Positions 40,010 to 49,571 of a DNA stretch of 64,000 nt are shown piece after piece. The notes under the pieces are model-generated. The model was given only the letters and a program-made list of their open reading frames with translations, was not told the origin of the DNA and ran no database searches. Every line of letters starts with the position of its first letter. The stretch's first letter is position 1. Location of the stretch: NCBI RefSeq assembly GCF_001941345.1, contig NZ_CP009251.1, forward strand, positions 1 through 64,000, written 5' to 3'. The position numbers and the translations under genes are program-made. This stretch comes from Corynebacterium stationis (GTDB taxonomy: Bacteria; Actinomycetota; Actinomycetes; Mycobacteriales; Mycobacteriaceae).

Positions 40010-40339
40010 ATGAGCACGGTGACCGTCACTCACACCTCGGCGTTGTCCCGGGTGGGCCATGCCCTGTCTGATGACACCCGGACCGGGATCCTGTTGGCCT
40101 TGCGCCACGGGCCCGCCCGACCCTCGGACCTGGCCCGGCAGTTGGATGTCTCCAAACAGGTGATGTCGAATCAGTTGGCCTGTCTGCGCGGATGCGGGCT
40201 GGTGGCCGCCACCCCGGAGGGGCGCAACGTCTGGTATTCTCTGGCTGATCCCCAGCTGGGTCACGCCCTTGGCGAGTTACTGGAGTTGGTGGTCACCATC
40301 GATCCGGCCTGTTGTTCGCCGGACGGATGCACCTGCTGA
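40010..40339 (+). CDS. ArsR-family metal sensor with Cys-rich tail
   Basis: This 109-residue winged-helix repressor has LDVSKQVMSNQLACLRGCG near residue 46-64, where Cys58 and Cys62 reproduce the CmtR-type C-x3-C pair in the recognition helix. The C-terminus ends with DPACCSPDGCTC, five extra cysteines. It probably senses a soft metal such as Cd, Pb or Cu(I). It precedes the dsbA-VKOR pair on the same strand by about 100 bases, and whether it controls them is unknown. Confidence 0.85.
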   Translation: MSTVTVTHTSALSRVGHALSDDTRTGILLALRHGPARPSDLARQLDVSKQVMSNQLACLRGCGLVAATPEGRNVWYSLADPQLGHALGELLELVVTIDPACCSPDGCTC

Positions 40340-40443
40340 TGACCGTCTCGGTCCTGGAGGACTTCGTCGCCACCTTGCCGGGTCCCCCGGGGCCCACGGC
40401 CTCGACACCCCTTAATTTCCACCAGAGATAGAACGGAACCCTC

Positions 40444-41151
40444 GTGAGCACCCCCACCACCCGCACCACCTCCACCCGGCCCTCCGGGAATTGGAGAAAA
40501 GCCCGGATCATTGTCTGGGCGTTATTGGCAATCGTCGTCATCGCCGGGATCGTCGCCTTTTTCCTCGGCCGATCCGACTCCGCTTCTGCGCCCGCCCCGG
40601 AAACCGTGACCAGTGATGCGGGGCAGGTGGTCCGGGACAACAGTCGGGTGCTGTCCCAGGCGCCGAACGAGAAGGCCGTGCTGGTGGAGTTCCTCGACTT
40701 CGAGTGCGAGGCCTGCCGGGCGGCTTACCCCTTCGTGGAGGAACTTCGTGCGGAGTACTCCGACACCGTCACCTTCGTCAACCGTTACTTCCCGCTGCCG
40801 GGTCACCGCAACTCCATGCCCGCTGCCGTGGCTGTGGAGGCTGCCGCCCAGCAGGACCAGTACGAAGCGATGTACCACCGGATGTTTGAGACCCAGTCTG
40901 AGTGGGGTGAGTCCGCCGAGGACAAAAGCGCGGTCTTCCGCGGCTTCGCCGAGGACCTGGGTCTGGACATGGCCGCCTTTGACGCCGCTGTGGCCGATCC
41001 GGCCACCGAGGAACGGGTCCGACTCGATGTGGCTGACGGCACGGCCCTGGGTGTGCGCGGCACCCCGACCTTCTTCCTCGACGGTCAGCTCCTGACCCCG
41101 GACTCCCTGGAGCAGTTCCGGGCCGAGGTCGACGCGGCTGCCGCCGACTAA
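40444..41151 (+). CDS. DsbA-like membrane-anchored thioredoxin-fold protein
   Basis: This 235-residue protein has an N-terminal membrane anchor (residues 21-41) and an extracytoplasmic DsbA domain. The active site is Cys88-Glu-Ala-Cys91, the cis-proline loop is GTPTFFLDG, and the intervening helical domain is present. It should catalyse disulfide formation in exported proteins. The start is GTG at 40444. The VKOR gene begins 9 bases after its stop. The end of this gene (VDAAAAD) and fragments of it recur at 49552 and 52939. Confidence 0.92.
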   Translation: MSTPTTRTTSTRPSGNWRKARIIVWALLAIVVIAGIVAFFLGRSDSASAPAPETVTSDAGQVVRDNSRVLSQAPNEKAVLVEFLDFECEACRAAYPFVEELRAEYSDTVTFVNRYFPLPGHRNSMPAAVAVEAAAQQDQYEAMYHRMFETQSEWGESAEDKSAVFRGFAEDLGLDMAAFDAAVADPATEERVRLDVADGTALGVRGTPTFFLDGQLLTPDSLEQFRAEVDAAAAD

Positions 41152-41160
41152 CCCGAATCC

Positions 41161-41811
41161 ATGACGCACTCACCCACCGCCGACGACAATGAGGTTCTTG
41201 TGACCGAGACGAACACTGACCCCTCTTTGCCGGCCGTCGCCCGGAACCGTCCTTTCGCCCTCATCCTGTTGATCACCGGTGTGATCGGATGGGTGGCCTC
41301 GGGCATCCTGGTGCTCGAACGCCTGGCCCTCTACGAGGACGCCGAGCATGTCACCACCTGTGACATCAACGCGTTGGTTTCCTGTGGAAAGGTGATGGGC
41401 ACCTGGCAGTCCGAACTCTTCGGCTTCCCCAACCCGTTGATCGGCATCGTCGCCTTCGCCGTGGTCATCACCACCGCGATGGCCATGCTGTCGGGGGCAC
41501 GCTTCGCCGACTGGTACTGGGGAGGTTTGCAGGCGGGTGTGACCGTGGGCCTGCTGTTCATCATCTGGCTGTGGTACCAGGCGCTGTTCGTCATCCATAT
41601 TTTGTGCCTGTACTGCATGGTGGTGTGGGCGATGATGGTCCCGCTGTTTATCCTGCTCACAGTACGCAACCTCGCCCACGGCCTCTTCCCCGCCTCGCCT
41701 GCTGTGGTGCGGTTTGCCTCCCAGTGGGCAGGCACCCTGATCGCCGTGGTCTACGTCGCCGTGGCCGCCTCGGTGTTTGTCAGCTTCTACTCCGATTTCA
41801 CCAGCCTCTGA
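41161..41811 (+). CDS. Vitamin K epoxide reductase family protein, copy 1
   Basis: This 216-residue membrane protein has four to five membrane segments. The VKOR cysteines are the loop pair Cys67 and Cys75 (CDINALVSC) and the active-site pair Cys149-Leu-Tyr-Cys152. In actinobacteria VKOR replaces DsbB, reoxidising DsbA and passing electrons to menaquinone. It is coupled to the dsbA gene, and the bd oxidase downstream could reoxidise the quinone. Confidence 0.94.
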   Translation: MTHSPTADDNEVLVTETNTDPSLPAVARNRPFALILLITGVIGWVASGILVLERLALYEDAEHVTTCDINALVSCGKVMGTWQSELFGFPNPLIGIVAFAVVITTAMAMLSGARFADWYWGGLQAGVTVGLLFIIWLWYQALFVIHILCLYCMVVWAMMVPLFILLTVRNLAHGLFPASPAVVRFASQWAGTLIAVVYVAVAASVFVSFYSDFTSL

Positions 41812-42109
41812 CCTTGGCGAGCGGCCACTTCCCAGCGCCGGTGATTCCGGGGCCATGTGTGACGCAGGCCCAGACCTGGGGTGACCTGCATCAACTCGAA
41901 TGGGCTTCGGGTGGAGACCTTCGTCACGTTCTCGGAACTTTCCGTTCAGCCGGACCGACAACTTGGGTATACCTGAATTTAGATCGGGTGTCGGCAGGAA
42001 TCGCGAGCCGGGAGTGTGTGAGGCCAGTTCGCCACGCCTGCCGGAAAAGAAGCTGTCGCGGTGGCGATGAGTTACTGTGCCGGTTTTTCAACTGCGAAAG
42101 GCATACGCT
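41812..42109. other. cydA upstream region
   Basis: The 298 bases between VKOR and cydA contain no supported gene. TGGGTATACCT (41964-41974) resembles an extended -10 element and could start a separate cydABDC transcript. No clear regulator site was seen. Confidence 0.4.
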
Positions 42110-43735
42110 GTGGATCTTGTCGATGTCTCACGCTGGCAATTTGGCATCACGACTGTCTATCACTTCATTTTCGTCCCCCTGACCATCGGACTCGCTCCGC
42201 TGGTGGCAATCATGCAGACGGCCTGGCATCGCACCGGTAAAGATATGTGGTACCGCGCCACCCGGTTTTTCGGCACGCTGTTCCTGGTCAACTTCGCCAT
42301 GGGCGTGGTCACCGGCCTTGTCCAGGAGTTCCAGTTCGGCATGAACTGGAGTGAGTACTCTCGCTTTGTCGGCGATGTTTTTGGTGGTCCGCTCGCCCTG
42401 GAGGGGCTGGCAGCTTTCTTCTTTGAGTCCATCTTCTTGGGCATTTGGATCTTTGGTTGGGGAAGAGTCCCCCGCTGGATACACCTGGCGTCCATCTGGA
42501 TCGTCGCAGCCGCGACTAATGTCTCGGCCTACTTCATCATCGTGGCGAACTCCTTTATGCAGCACCCGGTGGGGGCGGCGATGAACTACGAGAACGGTCG
42601 CGCGGAACTGATCAACGTCTGGGAACTGCTGAGCAATCCGGTGGCCCTGGTGGCCTTCCCGCACGCGGTGGCCGGTTCCGTGCTTGTGGCCGGCACCTTC
42701 GTCGCCGGCATTAGTGCGTGGTGGATGGTGCGCGATCGTCGTCACGCCGCAAAGACGGGCGAAAACGCCGAGGATGCCGGGCAGTTGTGGCGGCCCCTGC
42801 TGCGCATGGGACTGTGGGTCACATTATTGGGGATCGTCTCCGTTTCCATCACCGGTGATCTGCAGGCCAAGGTGATGTTCGAGGTCCAGCCGATGAAGAT
42901 GGCCTCCGCGGAGGCCCTTTGCTATACGGAGGAGGACCCGTGGTTTTCCATCTTGGCTATCAGCACGTTCAACGACTGCAACTCCGTCTCCGAGATTTTC
43001 AGTGTGCCCTGGGTTCTGTCATTCCTGGCCGGCGGCCAATTCAGCGGTGTAACGCTGCAGGGTGTCACGGACCTGCAGGCCCAGGCCGAGCAGCTCTACG
43101 GTCCGGGCAACTACTCTCCGAACCTGTTCGTGACCTACTGGTCCTTCCGTCTGATGATCGGCTTCATGGCCGCCTCCATCCTGGTGGTTATCGTCGGTTT
43201 CTGGTTGACCCGTAAGAAACGCACCACCGACAGGCGGTGGTTCGCCTGGCTGGGTCTCATCGCGATTCCGTTCCCCTTCCTGTCTAACTCCGCCGGCTGG
43301 ATCTTCACCGAGATGGGGCGCCAGCCCTGGGTGGTGTACCCGAATCCTGACTTCGGTCCGGAGAATAGCCCGAACGGGGAGAACGACATCCACCTGATCG
43401 TGGACTTCGGGGTGTCCAACCACTCGGTGGCCACCGTCTGGATTTCCCTGATCGCCTTCACCCTGATCTACGGCATCCTCGCCGTGGTCTGGTTCTGGCT
43501 CATGCGCCGCTTCGTGGTTGCCGGGGCACTGGCATCTGGCGCTTCCGAGAACATCGTCGAGGACACCTACGGGCCGGACGCCGAGGAGCTAGAACCGCTG
43601 AGCTTCAACGCCGACAGCTCCGACGACTTCCCCAGCGCCGAAGAGTCCGAACCCGCCGACCGGGGTTCCGCAGCTGTCACCACGAAACCACGCCGACAGC
43701 GTGATGAGCGCACCGTTGATGAGAAGGGGAATTGA
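42110..43735 (+). CDS. cydA: Cytochrome bd quinol oxidase subunit I
   Basis: This 541-residue integral membrane subunit binds haems b558, b595 and d and oxidises quinol. It starts VDLVDVSRWQFGITTVYHFIFVPLTIGL, with the His ligand in VYHF. The conserved acidic FFFESIFLGIWIFGW and a second His in AFPHAVAGS follow, and a late GW(I)FTEMGRQPWVVY segment is present. The GTG at 42110 is chosen by match to family N-termini and an AAAGG site. The C-terminal 70 residues are a charged tail. The bd oxidase does not need copper. Confidence 0.96.
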   Translation: MDLVDVSRWQFGITTVYHFIFVPLTIGLAPLVAIMQTAWHRTGKDMWYRATRFFGTLFLVNFAMGVVTGLVQEFQFGMNWSEYSRFVGDVFGGPLALEGLAAFFFESIFLGIWIFGWGRVPRWIHLASIWIVAAATNVSAYFIIVANSFMQHPVGAAMNYENGRAELINVWELLSNPVALVAFPHAVAGSVLVAGTFVAGISAWWMVRDRRHAAKTGENAEDAGQLWRPLLRMGLWVTLLGIVSVSITGDLQAKVMFEVQPMKMASAEALCYTEEDPWFSILAISTFNDCNSVSEIFSVPWVLSFLAGGQFSGVTLQGVTDLQAQAEQLYGPGNYSPNLFVTYWSFRLMIGFMAASILVVIVGFWLTRKKRTTDRRWFAWLGLIAIPFPFLSNSAGWIFTEMGRQPWVVYPNPDFGPENSPNGENDIHLIVDFGVSNHSVATVWISLIAFTLIYGILAVVWFWLMRRFVVAGALASGASENIVEDTYGPDAEELEPLSFNADSSDDFPSAEESEPADRGSAAVTTKPRRQRDERTVDEKGN

Positions 43736-43737
43736 TC

Positions 43738-44739
43738 ATGGATCTGCAGACCTTGTGGTTCATCGTGATCGCTTTCCTGTTCGTCGGTTATTTCGTCCTG
43801 GAGGGTTTCGACTTCGGTGTCGGTATGCTTCTGCCCTTCCTGGGCGGTGACGGTGAGGAGCGTGCGCGGCGTCGCGACGCGGTGGCCACTAGCATCGGAC
43901 CGGTGTGGAACGGCAACGAGGTGTGGCTTATCGTGGCGGTGGGTGGCATGTTCGCAGCCTTCCCTGAGTGGTACGCCACGATGTTTTCCGGTTTCTATCT
44001 CCCGTTGCTGCTCATTTTGCTCTCCCTAATCCTGCGGGGCGTCGCCCTGGAGTGGCGCGTCAAAGTCGACACCCAGGCCTGGCGGGACCGCTGCGATATC
44101 GGGTTGGCTATCGGCAGTTGGGTGCCAGCGATTTTTTGGGGTGTAGCCTTCGCCAATATCGTCCAGGGCGTGGCGATCGACGCCAACCGGCAGATCGATT
44201 CCAGTCTGACCGCGATGTTTGGCCTGTTCAATCCCTACGGTCTGCTGGGAGCGGGGACCTTCGTTCTGGTGTTCATGGTGCACGGCGCGACCTTTTTGGG
44301 GCTCAAGGTGCACGAACCGTTGCGCAGCCGGGCCCATCGCCTAGCCCAACGGCTGACTATCCCGACAGCCGTGGTGGCCGTCGGGTTCGCGGTATGGACT
44401 CAGCTGGCACATGGTGATCCCGTCATCTGGATCGCGGTGGGTGTGCTCGCACTGTGCGTGCTCATCGGTTCGGTGGCCATCATGCGGGGCCACGACGGCC
44501 TCGCGTTCGCGGCCACTGCCGTGGCTGTGGCCACCCTGGTGGTGCAGATTTTCGTCACCTTGTTCCCGAACGTGATGCCTACCTCCCTGCCGGGCGGGGT
44601 GTCTCTGGACATCTATAACGCCTCTAGTTCGGACTACACGCTGGTCTTTTTGTCCTGGGGTGTGCTGATCCTGGTGCCGTTCATCCTGGCCGCTCAGGGC
44701 TGGACCTTCTGGTCCTTCGCCAAGCGGATCACGGTGTGA
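43738..44739 (+). CDS. cydB: Cytochrome bd quinol oxidase subunit II
   Basis: This 333-residue subunit has about eight to nine membrane segments and starts MDLQTLWFIVIAFLFVGYFV, with the conserved EGFDFGVGMLLP and GPVWNGNEVWLI motifs. It pairs with CydA. The ATG at 43738 has an AGAAGGGGA ribosome site and follows the cydA stop by 2 bases. Confidence 0.96.
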   Translation: MDLQTLWFIVIAFLFVGYFVLEGFDFGVGMLLPFLGGDGEERARRRDAVATSIGPVWNGNEVWLIVAVGGMFAAFPEWYATMFSGFYLPLLLILLSLILRGVALEWRVKVDTQAWRDRCDIGLAIGSWVPAIFWGVAFANIVQGVAIDANRQIDSSLTAMFGLFNPYGLLGAGTFVLVFMVHGATFLGLKVHEPLRSRAHRLAQRLTIPTAVVAVGFAVWTQLAHGDPVIWIAVGVLALCVLIGSVAIMRGHDGLAFAATAVAVATLVVQIFVTLFPNVMPTSLPGGVSLDIYNASSSDYTLVFLSWGVLILVPFILAAQGWTFWSFAKRITV

Positions 44740-46367
44740 GCCGCGTGCAGGGACCCATTGACCCCAGACTCCTTGCTCTGGTTCCGCCGGTGTGGGGCCT
44801 GATCCTGCGTACCGGCGTTCTGCAGGCGCTCACCACCGTGTTAGTGCTCGCCCGCGGGGTGCTCATCGGCTGGATCGCAGCCCGCGTCATCTTGGACCGC
44901 GGCGCCGACTGGGACGTGCTGACCTGGCCAGTGGTGGCACTTTTCGTGGTCATTGCTGTCCACGGCGTCGTGTCCGGTCATGCGCAACGCGCCTCCTCGG
45001 AGAGCGTCGGACGGGTCGTGGATACGCTGCGGGCCAAGGCTCTGACCGCGTTGCGACGCCGCGATCCCCGCCGCGTGCAGGAGGAATCGGCCCACTGGCG
45101 TGAGGTACTCACCGACGGTATCGAGGACTTCCGGCCCTACTTGAGCGAATTTCTGCCCTCGCTGGTCGCCGTCGTGCTGGCTACTCCGGCCGCTTTGGTG
45201 GTGGTGCTGGTGGCGGACCCGGTCTCCGGAATCTTGGCGCTGGTGACGGTGCCGCTGATCCCGGCCTTCATGGTGTTGATCGGCAAGCTGACCGCCGCGC
45301 ATACCCGACGCCGCCTGGAGGTGACCGCTGCTTTGGGCGGGCAGCTGGCGGATCTACTCTCCGGCTCGCTAACGCTGCGGGCGCTGGGAGCCATCCGTCA
45401 TCCGAGTAGGCAGCTGCGGTCCACGGGGCGTCGCCATGAAAAGGCCACCATGTCGGTGCTGCGCCTGGCATTCCTCTCTTCCTTCGCCCTGGAGTTCCTG
45501 GCCACCCTCGCGGTGGCGCTAGTTGCTGTGAGCATCGGGCTGCGCCTGGTGGACGGGAACATGGAGTTGACCGCCGGGCTGATCGCGCTGATCGTGGTCC
45601 CGGAGGTGTACAACCCGATCCGGCAGGTGGGTACGAACTTCCACGCCGCAGCCGATGGGCTGGCCGCCGTCGAGGAGATCTTGGAGCTGCTGGATGAGGA
45701 TGCCAAAGCAACCGACACATCCGGGGCCGGAGCGGACCACCGCGGCCGGACCTATCTGACCCACCGCGAATCACCTGGAGACGCCCAACTGACGGTCACC
45801 GGCCTCAGCGTGAGAGGCCGCGACGGCATGAAGCCGGAGAACTTGAGCTTCACCGCCGAACCTGGGACGATCACCGTGTTGTACGGCGACAACGGTTCCG
45901 GAAAATCCACTGTGTTCCTCGCCGTCCTGGGCGCGCTGCCGGATGATCTGGTCACCGGACGGGTCGTCGCTGCGCCGTTGGTGCGCACGGCCTATCTGCC
46001 GGCCCGGCCGGTACTGGTGCAGGGCAGCGTAGAGGACAACCTCGTGCTGCTGGGTGCGGAGCGTGGGCCGGCCACCGAAACCGCTCGGAACCTGGGCTTC
46101 GACGTGTCGCTGGAACGCCGCCTCGGACCGGCGGGGGAAGGCATCTCGGCGGGCCAGGGCCAACGCCTGGCCCTGGCGCGCACCCTGGCGGGCGGCACCG
46201 GCCCCACGCTGTATCTGCTGGATGAACCTAGCGCGCACTTGAGTCCGGAGCTGGTGGAGGCCCTCTCCGCTGAGCTGCGGCGGCGTGCAACGGCCGGACA
46301 CACGGTGGTGGTGGCCAGTCATGACGTCCGGCTGGCCGCGATCGCGGATGAGGTGGTGTACCTGTGA
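44736..46367 (+). CDS. cydD: CydD subunit of the cysteine/glutathione-type ABC exporter
   Basis: This 543-residue half transporter has an N-terminal six-helix membrane domain and a C-terminal ATPase with Walker A LYGDNGSGKST (near 388), signature ISAGQGQRLALAR and Walker B LYLLDEPSAHL. With CydC it is required for assembly of active cytochrome bd and moves reduced thiols or haem-related factors across the membrane. The GTG start overlaps the cydB stop by 4 bases. Confidence 0.94.
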   Translation: MSRVQGPIDPRLLALVPPVWGLILRTGVLQALTTVLVLARGVLIGWIAARVILDRGADWDVLTWPVVALFVVIAVHGVVSGHAQRASSESVGRVVDTLRAKALTALRRRDPRRVQEESAHWREVLTDGIEDFRPYLSEFLPSLVAVVLATPAALVVVLVADPVSGILALVTVPLIPAFMVLIGKLTAAHTRRRLEVTAALGGQLADLLSGSLTLRALGAIRHPSRQLRSTGRRHEKATMSVLRLAFLSSFALEFLATLAVALVAVSIGLRLVDGNMELTAGLIALIVVPEVYNPIRQVGTNFHAAADGLAAVEEILELLDEDAKATDTSGAGADHRGRTYLTHRESPGDAQLTVTGLSVRGRDGMKPENLSFTAEPGTITVLYGDNGSGKSTVFLAVLGALPDDLVTGRVVAAPLVRTAYLPARPVLVQGSVEDNLVLLGAERGPATETARNLGFDVSLERRLGPAGEGISAGQGQRLALARTLAGGTGPTLYLLDEPSAHLSPELVEALSAELRRRATAGHTVVVASHDVRLAAIADEVVYL

Positions 46368-48058
46368 AGTCCGAATTTCGCGCCCTGAGCGCCATGCTGC
46401 GCCTGGCCGGCGTGCGCTACCGCGAGGTCGTCGCGGGTATCGCTGCCGGTTCCATCACGCTGATCTCTGCGTTGACCCTGACGATCGTTTCCGGTTGGTT
46501 AATCACCAAGGCTTGGCAGATGCCACCGGTGCTGGACCTCTCGGTCGCGGTCACCGCGGTGCGCGGCCTGGGCATCTCCCGGGCAGTATTCCGCTACGTG
46601 GACCGGCTGCTCAGCCACCGCATCGCGCTGCGGGCCCTGACCACATTGCGGTCACGGGTCTTCGACGCGCTGGCTTTTGACCACACCGGCACCGGCCGAG
46701 GACACCTCTTCACCCGCGGTGACGGGCTGGTGCGCCTGGTCGCCGACACCGAACGCATCACTGACGTCATCGTCCGTTCTGTCGTCCCCGGTGGGGTGGC
46801 ATTGGTGCTCACCGTGTTCGCGGTGGCCGGCGCTACCTGGCTGCACCCGGCAGCGGGCCTGGTCCTGACTCTCGGCTTCATGGTCACCGGCCTTATCACC
46901 CCGTGGCTGGCGGTGCGGGCGGCCAGACGTTCACGCCGAGTGTTCGCCGAGGACAACCTCGACGTGGCCCTGGATGAACTGCTGGACCACCGCGTCGAGT
47001 TCGCCGCCGCCGGCCTGGGGGCGAAACGCGAGGAGTGGGCCCTCACGGCGTCGCGACGCAGCAGCGACGCCACCGTCGCCGCCGAGAAACCGCTGGCCAC
47101 CTCACAGGTCTTGATCACCTGGTCCACCGGTCTGGCGGCGGCGCTGACCGTGGTCGTTGGCGCGCTGACCTACACCGGGGACCCCACCTGGCTGGGCATG
47201 ATGGTGCTGCTGCCGCTGGCCGCCTTCGAGTCTCACGCCCAGCTCTCAGAAGCTGCGATCCACGCCGACGAGGCCTCCCGCAGCGCCCACCGACTCACCG
47301 ACCTGGTCAAAGAATCCGACACCACTTCGGCGACGGACGGCGGGGAGGCGACGGCGTGGGAGCTCGATGGCTGTCACCTTAAAGCCACCGACCTACGTTG
47401 CCGCTTCGGCGATACCACCTGGCAGGTGGATCTGCCACCCGGTGAGCGCATGGTCATTCGCGGCCCCAGCGGTTGCGGCAAGACCACACTGCTGCAGACC
47501 CTGGGTGGCCTGGTGCCACCACGCAGCGGTTCTGTCACGCTGGGAGGGCAACGTGTGCCGGAGATCGACCCGGCCGCGTTGCGGAAGACCGTCCGCGTGC
47601 ACGCGGAGGACGAATGGCTCTTCTCCACCACTATCCGACAGAACCTCCTCGTGGCCAACCCGGCCGCCAGTGACGGGGAACTATGGGAGGTCCTGCATGC
47701 GGTGGGGTTAGATGACTGGCTGCGGGAGACTGTGGGACCGGTCACCGACCCGCTGGACCTGCTGCTTGCCGACGGCGCGGGTTCCCTGTCGAGCGGGCAG
47801 CGCCGCCGTCTGCTGCTGGCCAGGGCGCTATGTTCCACCGCGCCGGTGCTGCTGTTAGATGAGCCGACCGAACACATTGACGCGGCAGATGCCGACGACC
47901 TGCTGGACACCCTCCTGGCCAAGCCGCTACCCGGACCGCGGACCCGACGCAGCGTCATCGTGGTCACCCACCGGTCGGATAAGCAGGACGGCGGGAACAC
48001 TGAAGTCGGAGAAGTAGACATCCGCCGCTACGCCGACCCGGTGACGGAGCACCCCTAA
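46364..48058 (+). CDS. cydC: CydC subunit of the ABC exporter
   Basis: This 564-residue partner of CydD has a membrane domain (residues 15-300) and an ATPase with Walker A RGPSGCGKTTLL, signature SLSSGQRRRLLLAR and Walker B VLLLDEPTEHID. The GTG start overlaps cydD by 4 bases. It ends the cydABDC operon, followed by a strong hairpin. Confidence 0.94.
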   Translation: MKSEFRALSAMLRLAGVRYREVVAGIAAGSITLISALTLTIVSGWLITKAWQMPPVLDLSVAVTAVRGLGISRAVFRYVDRLLSHRIALRALTTLRSRVFDALAFDHTGTGRGHLFTRGDGLVRLVADTERITDVIVRSVVPGGVALVLTVFAVAGATWLHPAAGLVLTLGFMVTGLITPWLAVRAARRSRRVFAEDNLDVALDELLDHRVEFAAAGLGAKREEWALTASRRSSDATVAAEKPLATSQVLITWSTGLAAALTVVVGALTYTGDPTWLGMMVLLPLAAFESHAQLSEAAIHADEASRSAHRLTDLVKESDTTSATDGGEATAWELDGCHLKATDLRCRFGDTTWQVDLPPGERMVIRGPSGCGKTTLLQTLGGLVPPRSGSVTLGGQRVPEIDPAALRKTVRVHAEDEWLFSTTIRQNLLVANPAASDGELWEVLHAVGLDDWLRETVGPVTDPLDLLLADGAGSLSSGQRRRLLLARALCSTAPVLLLDEPTEHIDAADADDLLDTLLAKPLPGPRTRRSVIVVTHRSDKQDGGNTEVGEVDIRRYADPVTEHP

Positions 48059-48203
48059 GTGCTTATCTGCTTGTCGACGCCTCCTGAGCCCGGAGGCAAG
48101 TCGGGGTGAGCCGGTCACCGCAGGGTGATGCCGATGTGCTCGACACCCACCAAACCGGCATCGAGCTGCCCCTCACAAGGCAAGAGAACACCGCAATATA
48201 AGT

Positions 48204-48240
48204 ACCCAGGTCCCCTGACCGTGTGGTCGGGGACCTGGGT
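48204..48240. terminator. Terminator after cydABDC
   Basis: A 12-bp stem (48204-48215 ACCCAGGTCCCC and 48229-48240 GGGGACCTGGGT) has an inner GACC/GGTC pair. It lies about 145 bases after the cydC stop. Confidence 0.75.
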
Positions 48241-48565
48241 GCTGCCCTCTTCGGTTTCTGCCCTAGTGCGAGTTGATCCTCGTTGACGGTGAGCATCTGC
48301 CTCACCATCCGGTAGGCGTGCTCGTCCCACCCTTGGCGTACAGCATCGCGGACGAGTCGGGAGCGTTCCCACCGGTGACCGCAGCCAATGACAGGGGTAT
48401 TGTCGCGGCGGCGGCCGATCTCCCCGGCAGATGCTCTCGGCCTGGGTCGCCGACCGCAAGTGGTCCCTCATCGACGGGGACGGTCGATGATCGATCGTTC
48501 CGGGGGGGGGCTGGGGCATTTACCCTGATGAGTTGACCTACGTTTCACTCCATTTCCCCTGATCA
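48241..48565. other. Spacer without an identifiable gene
   Basis: The 325 bases between the cyd terminator and the palindromic operators are G/C-rich and contain only short open frames with no recognised domain. They may be scrambled remnants. Confidence 0.35.
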
Positions 48566-48609
48566 TATACCCCCTAGGGTACTTCTTGTTCAATACCCCT
48601 GGGGGTATT
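48566..48609 (+). promoter_or_regulatory. Paired CsoR/CstR-like operators
   Basis: Two palindromes of the TAC-Cn/Gn-GTA type lie 10 bases apart: TATACCCCCTAGGGTA (48566-48581) and AATACCCC-TG-GGGTATT (48592-48609). Sites of this pattern are bound by CsoR-family repressors, which sense Cu(I), or persulfides in the CstR branch. They sit directly before a broken persulfide-dioxygenase-like gene, which favours the persulfide reading. TATTAT at 48606-48611 may be an overlapping -10. Confidence 0.55.
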
Positions 48610-48675
48610 ATGGTGGTGTCGTAGGACCGGGGAAGACGTCCCCGGCTGTCCCCGATTTCCTGCGAAGGAGAAACC

Positions 48676-48887
48676 ATGCTCATCGAACGCATCTAGGACG
48701 AGGACCTGGCCCAGGCGAGCTACTTCATCGGCTGCCAGGCCAAGAACACGGCCGTGGTGGTCGATCCCCGCCGAGACATCGAGGTCTACCGGGCGATGGC
48801 CGAAAAAACGACATGACGATCGTCGCGGTGACCGAGACCCACATCCACGCCGACTACCTGTCGGGTACCCGTGAGCTGGCCGAGGCA
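48676..48887 (+). pseudogene. Persulfide-dioxygenase-like gene, 5' fragment
   Basis: The ATG at 48676, with a GAAGGAG site, opens a frame like the start of ETHE1/Blh-type metallo-beta-lactamase persulfide dioxygenases. It is broken by an in-frame TAG at 48694-48696 (MLIERI then stop, where a Tyr is expected) and by a frameshift near 48808-48815. It continues [20 protein letters not shown] and, after the shift, [20 protein letters not shown] (the HxHxD metal motif), then is fused to ATPase sequence at about 48887. Confidence 0.8.
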
Positions 48888-49571
48888 ATTATCAACGGCG
48901 CGGAAAACAAGGGCCTGACCGTGGAGATGGTCGACCACGCCACCCCGATCACCGGCAAGGGCATCCGCGCCCAGGTCGACGGTCAGACTGTCGCCGTCGG
49001 CTCCGCAGACCTGCTTGATGTCACCCCGGACAACACCCGCATCCTCGAGCTCAACGACCAGGGCAAGACCGCCATGTACGTCGGCGTCGACGGACGCGCC
49101 ATCGGCATCGTCGCCGTCGCCGACACCATCCGCGATGACGCGTACGCCGCAGTCCAGGCCCTGCACGAGAAGGGCGCCAGAGTCATCATGGCCACCGGTG
49201 ACGCCGAGCGGGTGGCCCGCAACGTCGCCGCCGAACTCGGGGTCGACGAGGTTCACGCCGAGCTGATGCCTGAGGACAAGCTCACCATCGTGCGTGAGCT
49301 GCAGGAAAAGGGCCACACCGTGGCCATGGTCGGTGACGGCGTCAACGACACCCCCGCACTCGCCCAGGCCGACATCGGCGTGGCCATGGGAGCCGCCGGC
49401 TCCCCGGCTGCCATCGAAACTGCCGACATCGCCCTGATGGCCGATAAGCTGCCTCGCCTGCCCTACGCCCTGGGTCTGGCTCAGCGCACGGTACGCACCA
49501 TGCGTGTCAACATCGCCATCGCCCTGGCCACGGTGGCCATCCTCCTGGTCGACGCGGCTGCCGCCGACTAA
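48813..49571 (+). CDS. Chimeric ORF: MBL fold / metal P-ATPase / DsbA tail
   Basis: This 252-residue open frame is built from three genes. Residues 1-25 are the [10 protein letters not shown] part of a persulfide dioxygenase. Residues 26 to about 243 are the nucleotide-binding and hinge portion of a heavy-metal P-ATPase ([33 protein letters not shown]). The last residues, VDAAAAD, are the end of DsbA, followed by the same intergenic bases as at 41150. The ATPase part lacks TGES, the CPC/SPC helix and DKTGT, so it cannot pump. It is an intact reading frame but very probably not functional. Confidence 0.8.
   Translation: MTIVAVTETHIHADYLSGTRELAEAIINGAENKGLTVEMVDHATPITGKGIRAQVDGQTVAVGSADLLDVTPDNTRILELNDQGKTAMYVGVDGRAIGIVAVADTIRDDAYAAVQALHEKGARVIMATGDAERVARNVAAELGVDEVHAELMPEDKLTIVRELQEKGHTVAMVGDGVNDTPALAQADIGVAMGAAGSPAAIETADIALMADKLPRLPYALGLAQRTVRTMRVNIAIALATVAILLVDAAAAD

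Noticed and set aside
48241..48540. Short overlapping frames after the cyd terminator, considered as possible transposase or phage remnants.
   Set aside because: No frame shows a motif or a start with a ribosome site, so no assignment could be supported.
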